DNA of 5,129 bases. It comes from Thermoprotei archaeon. GTDB taxonomy: Archaea; Thermoproteota; Methanomethylicia; Nezhaarchaeales; WYZ-LMO8. Position 1 is the first letter of the stretch. Each line of letters starts with the position of its first letter. The position numbers were made by a program, and so were the translations under genes. Of this stretch, positions 1 to 4,818 are shown piece by piece. The notes under the pieces were generated by a model. It made no database searches and had not been told where the DNA came from. It saw only the letters and a list, made by a program, of their open reading frames with translations. The DNA is taken from positions 1 through 5,129 of the forward strand of contig QMSN01000088.1 of NCBI GenBank assembly GCA_003650865.1, in the 5' to 3' direction.

Positions 1-1614
1 GGCCTCCCTTATGGTTTCTATGAGCTCGTTTATGTTGTAGGCGTCGACGACCTTCACGAATGGCACCTTAAACGCCTTAGCAACATCCTCGACGAGTATC
101 CTAGGGGCCGGCTTGCCCATGGCCGTAACGCCGACTCCTGGGTTTGGCTGGTGCCCCGTCATGGCTGTCGTGAAGTTGTCCTGCACTATCACCTTTATGT
201 TAGCTCCGTTGTACACGGCGTTTAGCAGAGGAGGCATGCCTGCATGGAAGAACGTGGACTCACCTAGGTAAGCTATCACTGGATTGTCTAGCCCTGTGCG
301 GGCGAAGCCGTTGGCAGCTCCTATGCTGGCGCCCATGCATATGTGCGTGTTGAACATGTTGTAGGGGTGGAAGAGACCTAAGCCGTAGCAGCCTATATCA
401 CCGCAAACAACTGAGACCTTCCTAGGGTCTCCCTTGATCTCCCTTCTTATCGCCTGCTTTATGGCGTAGAACGTGGCTAAGTGCGGGCACCCAGCGCATA
501 GCGAGAGCGTTCTTCTAGGCAGCTCGAGGTCTCCTGGAACCTTGACCTCAGGCGGCTTGTAGTCGATGCCGAGTATCCTAGCAAGCCCTGACGTGACCTT
601 CTCGGGGTCTATCTCGCCCTCCATGGGTAGGTGCCCTGTCAGCTTCCCCAAGATCTCTGGGTGTACGCTGAGGTCGTAGCACATGACTTTTAGCTGCTCC
701 TCGACGAATGGGAAGCCGTCTTCGACTACGTATATCTTGTCGTATGTCTTCAAGAAGTCTCCTACAAGCTTCTTGGGCAGTGGATGTGGAACTCCAAGTT
801 TAAGTACAGCGACCTCTCCATCCTTGACGTTTAGCAGCTTAAGAGCCTCCTTAGCGTAGTTGTAGCCTATGCCACAGGCAACTATGCCTAGCCTCTCCCC
901 GCCCCGAGCTTCAAGCCTGTTGAAGGGCACCTTCTCCAAGTCATCTCTTATGCTCGCAAGCCTCTCGTGCAGCAGCTTGTGGTGGTCAGCGGCTGGGAAG
1001 CCTGTATACGTTATCTCCCTCTTCAAGTTGGGCTTCCTCTTCTCCTTGGGGAGAGGTCCGAGCTCGACGTCGCCCCTCACGTGACTTAGCCTCGTCAAGC
1101 TCCTCACTATGACTGGGAGCTTGCACTTCTCTGAGAGCTCACAAGCTATGACGACGGAGTCCTTGGCCTCTTGGGGGTTACAGGGCTCTAGGCACGGTAG
1201 CTCTGCGAACTTGGCGAACATCCTGTTGTCCTGCTCGTTTTGTGAGCTGTGGCCAAATGGGTCGTCAGCTGATATTATGACTAGTCCTCCCTCCACGCCA
1301 GCATAGTTGGCTACCATTATGGCGTCAGAGGCTACGTTGACCCCCACGTGCTTCATGGAGCACATGGCTCTAAGCCCTGAGACAGCAGCTGCATAGGCAA
1401 CCTCGAAGGCAACCTTCTCGTTCACGCTCCACTCAGCGTATATTCCAGCTGCCTCAGCAACTGAGGATAGCGCCTCCATGATCTCTGAGGAGGGCGTTCC
1501 TGGATACGCAGCTGCAACCTGCACATTAGCCTCAAGAGCCCCTCTCGCAAATGCCTCATTGCCCAGCAGTAGAACCTTCTTTCCAGGGGCATCCTCAAGC
1601 AGTACTCTCGACAT
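1..1614 (-). CDS. iorA: Indolepyruvate:ferredoxin oxidoreductase, alpha subunit (partial, C-terminus beyond the window)
   Basis: The enzyme converts aryl-pyruvates from aromatic amino acid transamination, plus CoA and oxidised ferredoxin, to aryl-acetyl-CoA, CO2 and reduced ferredoxin in the cytoplasm, together with a small beta subunit (IorB). The reading frame stays open for 538 codons to the left edge. Visible motifs in order: YPGTPSSEI (residues 37-45); SVNEKVA (63-69), whose Glu66 is the expected TPP-activating glutamate; SADDPFGHSSQNEQDNR (115-131); LCAGCPH (372-378); GDIGCYGLG (405-413); GESTFFHAG (451-459); DNFTTAMTGHQPNPG (479-493). These are diagnostic of IorA. Family members usually run to about 600-650 residues and end in a ferredoxin domain with two [4Fe-4S] clusters. 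That part would lie past base 1 and cannot be assessed. ATG at 1614 is the only plausible start, because an in-frame TGA lies at 1632-1630 with no start codon between. The ribosome site is weak (GGGGA, 1622-1626). Oddity: Glu452 replaces the Asp normal in the Mg-TPP motif. Confidence 0.96.
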   Translation of the reverse strand, partial: MSRVLLEDAPGKKVLLLGNEAFARGALEANVQVAAAYPGTPSSEIMEALSSVAEAAGIYAEWSVNEKVAFEVAYAAAVSGLRAMCSMKHVGVNVASDAIMVANYAGVEGGLVIISADDPFGHSSQNEQDNRMFAKFAELPCLEPCNPQEAKDSVVIACELSEKCKLPVIVRSLTRLSHVRGDVELGPLPKEKRKPNLKREITYTGFPAADHHKLLHERLASIRDDLEKVPFNRLEARGGERLGIVACGIGYNYAKEALKLLNVKDGEVAVLKLGVPHPLPKKLVGDFLKTYDKIYVVEDGFPFVEEQLKVMCYDLSVHPEILGKLTGHLPMEGEIDPEKVTSGLARILGIDYKPPEVKVPGDLELPRRTLSLCAGCPHLATFYAIKQAIRREIKGDPRKVSVVCGDIGCYGLGLFHPYNMFNTHICMGASIGAANGFARTGLDNPVIAYLGESTFFHAGMPPLLNAVYNGANIKVIVQDNFTTAMTGHQPNPGVGVTAMGKPAPRILVEDVAKAFKVPFVKVVDAYNINELIETIREA

Positions 1615-1635
1615 GGACAGATTCCCCGCTCAATC

Positions 1636-1662
1636 AAGCTTTGAATACTAAATATAAAGCTT
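1636..1662. repeat. Inverted repeat AAGCTTT-N13-AAAGCTT over the iorA core promoter
   Basis: Two perfect 7-base arms (1636-1642 and 1656-1662) are offset by 20 bases, about two helical turns. The right arm overlaps the TATA box and the left arm lies just upstream of the expected transcription start. The position suits an operator for a dimeric repressor, but A/T-rich 7-mers pair by chance fairly often, so the role is an inference. Confidence 0.35.
1650..1659 (-). promoter_or_regulatory. Candidate archaeal TATA box for iorA
   Basis: The minus strand reads CTTTATATTT, close to a consensus archaeal TATA element. Its centre lies about 40 bases upstream of the iorA ATG. With the usual 25-27 base offset, transcription would start near 1628-1630 and leave a leader of roughly 15 bases. 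The element suggests iorA has its own promoter in addition to any read-through from the gene behind it. It overlaps one arm of an inverted repeat (1636-1662). Confidence 0.65.
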
Positions 1663-1703
1663 AGGTTGGAGATATTAGTCCTCCAAGTCGAGTAGGCGTA
1701 TGC

Positions 1704-2021
1704 CTAAGTCCTCTTAGCCACGTACATCCAGGCCCTAAACCTCCTGCCGTCTCTACACACAACTTCAACCATAACCCTCTCGTAGAGCTCGGGGACATCC
1801 TCGTAGTAGTCCACGATGGACAAGCCCTCAACTTCGTAAAGCTCACCTTCAAGCTGAACTCCACAGCTCGAAGGTACAGCAGCGGGGTATCCACCTAACA
1901 CCTCCACATCAAACTTCTCCGTGGTCCTAGCGTTGCAGATGAACTTAGCTCTAGCTTCCAGTAAGACTCTATGCCCACTACACCCCCTCTTCAGGGATCC
2001 ATAGACGAATAGGAGCTCCAT
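1704..2021 (-). CDS. Gamma-glutamylcyclotransferase-like (GGCT/AIG2-type) protein
   Basis: A 105-residue protein of the GGCT-like (BtrG/AIG2) fold. Seen directly: the N-terminal phosphate-loop-like signature VYGSLKRG (residues 6-13), LGGYPAAV (42-49), VQLEGELYEV (55-64) and VDYYEDVPELYERV (70-83), then a final strand AWMYVAK (97-103). Glu74 aligns with the general-base glutamate of family members, which release 5-oxoproline from gamma-glutamyl substrates or act on gamma-glutamyl amines. The real substrate in archaea is generally unknown, so only the family is claimed. The length is typical of single-domain members. GTG at 2024 directly precedes ATG at 2021. ATG is preferred because it places a TATA element exactly where a leaderless transcript would need it. 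The gene is co-directional with iorA, 89 bases upstream of it, and divergent from the feo operon. Confidence 0.85.
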   Translation of the reverse strand: MELLFVYGSLKRGCSGHRVLLEARAKFICNARTTEKFDVEVLGGYPAAVPSSCGVQLEGELYEVEGLSIVDYYEDVPELYERVMVEVVCRDGRRFRAWMYVAKRT

Positions 2022-2043
2022 CACTAATTGCTAGGAGCTGTGC

Positions 2044-2050
2044 AATATAG
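2044..2050 (-). promoter_or_regulatory. Candidate TATA box, leaderless promoter of the GGCT-like gene
   Basis: The minus strand reads CTATATT. Its bases fall at -29 to -23 if the A of the ATG at 2021 is +1, which is the standard archaeal TATA distance. No Shine-Dalgarno sequence precedes the ATG. Together these suggest the mRNA begins at or within a few bases of the start codon. Confidence 0.5.
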
Positions 2051-2081
2051 CTGTTGATCCCTGTTGTACAATGGTTCTCAG

Positions 2082-2096
2082 AGGGCTTTAAGCCCT
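2082..2096. repeat. Perfect inverted repeat AGGGCTT-T-AAGCCCT in the divergent intergenic region
   Basis: Seven-base arms are separated by one base. The element lies between the two divergent TATA boxes, about 32 bases behind that of the GGCT-like gene and about 11 bases in front of that of the feo operon. It has no T-run after it in either direction, so an operator is more likely than a terminator. The binding protein is unknown. Confidence 0.4.
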
Positions 2097-2106
2097 TGCT
2101 TCGAAG

Positions 2107-2115
2107 AATTTATTA
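2107..2115 (+). promoter_or_regulatory. Candidate TATA box for the feo operon
   Basis: AATTTATTA, preceded by a purine-rich BRE-like stretch (CGAAGA, 2102-2107). It predicts a transcript start near 2138 and a leader of about 50 bases before the preferred ATG at 2188. A weaker alternative element is TAGTTTAA at 2133-2140, which would give a start near 2164. Confidence 0.45.
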
Positions 2116-2132
2116 GGTTAACCGAAACCTCA
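2113..2132. promoter_or_regulatory. DtxR/IdeR-like iron-box operator candidate at the feo promoter
   Basis: The sequence TTAGGTTAACCGAAACCTCA has half-sites TTAGGTTA and, on the other strand, TGAGGTTT, which agree at 6 of 8 positions. The known DtxR/IdeR iron box is a 19-bp palindrome built from the same TTAGGTTA half-site. Here the central spacer is 4 rather than 3 bases. The site overlaps the 3' end of the TATA box, so an iron-loaded repressor bound here would block TBP/TFB or polymerase. The core TTAACCGA (2118-2125) recurs at 2137-2144, 19 bases further on. Function is inferred from sequence likeness and position only. Confidence 0.45.
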
Positions 2133-2169
2133 TAGTTTAACCGATTGACCAAGCTAAGCGCCGTCGGTT

Positions 2170-2184
2170 GAGGTGGCAAGGTGG
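2170..2184 (+). promoter_or_regulatory. Ribosome binding site that decides the FeoA-fusion start
   Basis: Two Shine-Dalgarno-like stretches, GAGGTG (2170-2175) and AGGTGG (2179-2184), sit just before ATG 2188. The in-frame GTG at 2173 is itself part of the first one and has no such motif upstream of it. This favours ATG 2188 over GTG 2173. Confidence 0.5.
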
Positions 2185-2187
2185 GCT

Positions 2188-2796
2188 ATGAGCGAGGTCG
2201 ACATAGTGCCCTGTGCGCTTGAGGTCATAGTTGCCCTGAGGAGAAGGGGGCTCACGCCAAACGACGTGCTCATAGCTAAGGAGCTTGACGAGTCCCCCTA
2301 CAAGGTTAAGAGGGCTATGGAGGAGGCCGTCAAGCAGGGACTTGTTGAGAGGAAGAATGGCTCCTACGAGGTCACTGAGGAGGGCTTTAAGCACATGTTG
2401 AAGCACAGAGAGCTCTACGTGCACGACGTCTTCTTCCATGGATCTGACCGGTGGAGTAGAGTTGTAACTGACTGGGGTAGACACTGGAGGCGTAGACACG
2501 GCTTAACAGGGAACTTCCTGAGGAACTTCTACAGGGTTCTCGCAGATCTAGACGGTAGAGTTGAGGAGCTCATACCTCTAACCGAGCTTAAGCCCGGCGA
2601 GAGAGGTGTTGTCGTCTCAGCTGCTGGTGGCTATGGAGCTGTGAGGAGGCTAGCCGAGATGGGCTTGACGCCAGGGATTCAAGTGCTAGTCGTCAGGAAG
2701 GCCCCTCTAAGAGGTCCCATAGAAGTTGAGGTTAGAGGAACTAGGCTAGCCTTGGGGTTCGGCCTAGCATCTAGAATAGCTGTGAAGAGGGTTTAG
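2188..2796 (+). CDS. Winged-helix / FeoA-domain fusion protein of the ferrous iron uptake operon
   Basis: A 202-residue protein in three parts. Residues 6-68 look like a winged helix-turn-helix: helices, then SPYKVKRAMEEAVKQGLVER (36-55) and a wing running into VTEEGFKHMLKHRE. Residues 69-104 are rich in histidine (69, 73, 79, 84, 99, 104) and could bind metal. Residues 129-202 are a FeoA/SH3-like domain: LTELKPGERGVVV, RRLAEMGLTPG (153-163), VRKAPLRGPIEVEVRGTRLAL (169-189). Stand-alone FeoA is only about 75-85 residues and supports FeoB. DtxR-family repressors carry a similar domain at their C-terminus, but the usual DtxR metal-ligand dimerisation domain is not apparent here. It is co-transcribed with feoB (14-base gap). 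It may be an iron-responsive autoregulator, an accessory subunit of FeoB, or both. The FeoA domain is certain in my view; DNA binding is inferred. The alternative start GTG 2173 would add five residues. Confidence 0.88.
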   Translation: MSEVDIVPCALEVIVALRRRGLTPNDVLIAKELDESPYKVKRAMEEAVKQGLVERKNGSYEVTEEGFKHMLKHRELYVHDVFFHGSDRWSRVVTDWGRHWRRRHGLTGNFLRNFYRVLADLDGRVEELIPLTELKPGERGVVVSAAGGYGAVRRLAEMGLTPGIQVLVVRKAPLRGPIEVEVRGTRLALGFGLASRIAVKRV

Positions 2797-2810
2797 GCTA
2801 AGGGTTGGGG

Positions 2811-4766
2811 ATGAAGAGGCTCACCATAGCTTTAGCGGGCAATGCAAACGTCGGTAAAAGCTGCGTATTCAATCAACTGACAGGCCTAAACCAGACCATA
2901 GGCAACTGGCCCGGCAAGACAGTTGAGAAGGCTGAGGGAACCCTCTACTTTCAGGGCTACAGGATTAAGGTTATAGACTTGCCTGGAACCTACTCGCTAT
3001 CGGCTTACTCAGCGGAGGAGGTCGTGGCGAGGGACTTCATAGCCTCGCGAGAGGCTGACGTCGTCATCGACATAGTGGACGCCTCAGCCCTCGAGAGAAA
3101 CTTGTACTTGACACTTCAGCTCGTAGAGCTCGAGACACCCCTTGTCGTAGCTCTAAACCAAGTCGACATGGCTGAGAAGAAGGGCATAGTGATAGACCAC
3201 GAGAAGCTCTCAGAGATCCTTGGGGTACCAGTAGTTCCAACAGTGGCTGTGACTGGCGTGGGGTTGAAGGAGCTTCTACAAGCTGTCGTGGATGTAGCTG
3301 AGGGCAAGAGACCTGGCAAGCCCAAGAGGATCCTCTACGGCAGGGAGATTGAGGAGAGGCTTAGAGCCCTAGAACGGGAGGTTGAGGGGCTCAACCTACC
3401 GAGGAAGTACCCATCTCGCTGGCTCAGCATTAAGCTCCTCGAGCTCGACCCCCTAGTGGTAGACCTCGTATCGAGAGTTGAGGGGGGTAGGCGCGTAGTA
3501 GAGCTTGCTGAGGAGATAGCTCGCGAGCTCGAGGACATGCACGGAGAGCCTATAGGCGTAATCATGGCTGCTGAGAGGTACTCCAAGATAACTAGGATGG
3601 TGTCTGAGGTTCAGAGGATCATTGCCCCTCCAAGGGTTAAGTGGGAGAGATACCTCGAGTCCCTAACGACGCATCCCGTGCTGGGCTACATCATACTCGC
3701 AGCTGTGCTAGCTGGAATGCTGAGCTTCGTCTTCTACGTGGGGGGCCTGGCCTCAGCCTCCATCGAGGAGGGGACTGCACCACTGCTTGAGCTTGCTGAA
3801 GAGCTCCTCAAGCAGGCGCTGCCTCAAGAGGTTGCAAGCGTAGTCGTTAATGGAGCACTAGTGGGCTTAGTGGCTGGGCTCACCGTAGTACTCCCCTACA
3901 TAATACCATTCCACATAATCCTCTCGCTTCTAGAGGACTCAGGATACCTTCCTAGAGCTGCTTACCTAACTGACAACTTGATGCACAAGGTGGGGCTTCA
4001 CGGGAAGGCCTTGATACCCATACTTCTAGGCTTTGGATGCAACGTACCTGCCTGCGTGGGCTGTAGAATACTTGAGACTGATAGGGAGAGGTGTCTATGC
4101 GGCTTCGCCACAGTCCTCATACCCTGCGCTGCTAGGACCATAGTCATACTCGGCGTAGTCGGCAGGTTCATAGGCATAGCCGCGGCTCTCTCGATATACC
4201 TAGTCGACTTCGCGGTCATGCTTCTCATAACCAGGCTAGCCTACAAGGCACTGCCGGGTGAGCCTGTGGGGCTCATCATGGAGATTCCACCCTACAGGAG
4301 GCCTAGCTTGAGGAGCCTCCTCTCGAAGACTTGGGTTAGGACTAGGGAGTTCATAGTCATAGCCTTCCCAATAATAATCGTGGCGAGCACGTTCCTAGAG
4401 GCGTTGAACTCCTTCAACCTCGTTGAGCCCGTGATATCGGTGATGGAGCCCTTCACGTCGGGCCTCTTAGGGCTCCCAGCTCAAGCCATAGTCCCACTGC
4501 TGTTCGGCTTCTTGAGGAAGGAGCTTGCCGTCGTCATGCTCGCCGACGCCCTAGGCACAACGGACTTCTCTCAAGTCATGAGCATGGGGCAGATGTACAC
4601 ATTCGCCTTAGTTGCGACCCTCTACATACCCTGCGTGGCGACTCTAGCAGCTTTAGTCAAGGAGTTCGGGTGGAGGAGGGCTATCACCATAGCCCTCTTA
4701 ACCATAGCTGTGGCCTCAGCTCTAGGCGGCCTACTACACTTAGCCTTCTACTTGGTTGGGGTGTAA
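2811..4766 (+). CDS. feoB: Ferrous iron transport protein B, GTP-driven Fe(II) permease
   Basis: A 651-residue membrane protein that imports Fe(II) across the cytoplasmic membrane. The N-terminal G domain shows G1 GNANVGKS (10-17), the G2 region GNWPGKTVE (31-39, Thr37), G3 DLPG (56-59), FeoB-typical VDASALERNLYLTLQL (89-104), G4 NQVD (116-119) and a weak G5 near 144-151. A helical spacer domain follows to about residue 280. The membrane part begins near residue 290. It contains DSGYLPRAA (376-384), the first gate GLHGKALIPILLGFGCNVPA (395-414), IPCAAR (437-442), FGFLRKE (565-571) and the second gate LYIPCVATLAAL (604-615). The length fits short archaeal FeoB, which lacks the cytoplasmic tail of longer bacterial forms. 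ATG 2811 follows the FeoA-fusion stop by 14 bases, with AGGG at 2801-2804. TTG 2805 is a less likely start. Oddity: Cys at 410, 415, 418, 428, 430 and 439. Confidence 0.97.
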   Translation: MKRLTIALAGNANVGKSCVFNQLTGLNQTIGNWPGKTVEKAEGTLYFQGYRIKVIDLPGTYSLSAYSAEEVVARDFIASREADVVIDIVDASALERNLYLTLQLVELETPLVVALNQVDMAEKKGIVIDHEKLSEILGVPVVPTVAVTGVGLKELLQAVVDVAEGKRPGKPKRILYGREIEERLRALEREVEGLNLPRKYPSRWLSIKLLELDPLVVDLVSRVEGGRRVVELAEEIARELEDMHGEPIGVIMAAERYSKITRMVSEVQRIIAPPRVKWERYLESLTTHPVLGYIILAAVLAGMLSFVFYVGGLASASIEEGTAPLLELAEELLKQALPQEVASVVVNGALVGLVAGLTVVLPYIIPFHIILSLLEDSGYLPRAAYLTDNLMHKVGLHGKALIPILLGFGCNVPACVGCRILETDRERCLCGFATVLIPCAARTIVILGVVGRFIGIAAALSIYLVDFAVMLLITRLAYKALPGEPVGLIMEIPPYRRPSLRSLLSKTWVRTREFIVIAFPIIIVASTFLEALNSFNLVEPVISVMEPFTSGLLGLPAQAIVPLLFGFLRKELAVVMLADALGTTDFSQVMSMGQMYTFALVATLYIPCVATLAALVKEFGWRRAITIALLTIAVASALGGLLHLAFYLVGV

Positions 4767-4773
4767 TCTAAAT

Positions 4774-4789
4774 TAGCTCAGCTGAGCTA
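4774..4789. repeat. Perfect 16-bp palindrome downstream of feoB
   Basis: TAGCTCAGCTGAGCTA equals its own reverse complement. It begins 8 bases after the feoB stop and ends 29 bases before the next gene. It has no following T-run as expected for an archaeal terminator, and it abuts a weak TATA-like CTATACAT (4787-4794). It could be an operator for the radical SAM gene or an mRNA 3'-end hairpin. The TAGCTCAG part resembles a tRNA D-arm, but no tRNA is present. Confidence 0.45.
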
Positions 4790-4794
4790 TACAT
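4787..4794 (+). promoter_or_regulatory. Weak TATA-like element before the radical SAM gene
   Basis: CTATACAT lies 25-32 bases upstream of GTG 4819, the spacing of an archaeal core promoter giving a nearly leaderless transcript. The presence of GAGGTG (4811-4816) instead suggests a message with a leader, for example read-through from feoB. The two readings conflict, so confidence is low. Confidence 0.25.
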
Positions 4795-4810
4795 GTGTAA
4801 AGCGCTAAGA

Positions 4811-4816
4811 GAGGTG
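4811..4816 (+). promoter_or_regulatory. Shine-Dalgarno sequence for the radical SAM gene
   Basis: GAGGTG matches the 3' end of archaeal 16S rRNA well. It ends only two bases before GTG 4819, which is unusually close. It ends 11 bases before the in-frame TTG 4828, so the true start is ambiguous between these two codons. Confidence 0.45.
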
Positions 4817-4818
4817 TA

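Noticed and set aside
869..1306. Two plus-strand open frames of 65-71 codons
   Set aside because: Both are antisense to iorA, Ser/Pro/Leu-rich and typical of reverse-frame artefacts. No promoter or ribosome site was seen.
1422..1637. Minus-strand open frame beginning just upstream of iorA with ATG at 1637
   Set aside because: It is out of frame with iorA, rich in Arg/Cys, and lacks any domain. The iorA frame carries clear motifs through the same bases.
1661..1894. Minus-strand open frame overlapping the GGCT-like gene
   Set aside because: It overlaps the GGCT-like frame on the same strand, has low-complexity non-protein-like composition and no family signature.
2137..2499. Open frame of 120 codons on the minus strand
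   Set aside because: It is antisense to the winged-helix part of the FeoA fusion, shows no recognisable domain, and would begin inside a well-supported gene. It is a shadow of that gene's codon bias.
3116..4228. Three minus-strand open frames within feoB
   Set aside because: All are Ser/Thr-rich antisense shadows of the feoB reading frame with no homology signature.
4774..4789. Possible tRNA, because TAGCTCAG matches a D-arm
   Set aside because: No acceptor stem, anticodon arm or T-arm can be built around it. The match is explained by the palindrome.
4790..4799. TACATGTGTA near-palindrome and AGCGCT (4801-4806) before the radical SAM gene
   Set aside because: Arms of three or four bases are too short to separate from chance in a region already rich in such words.
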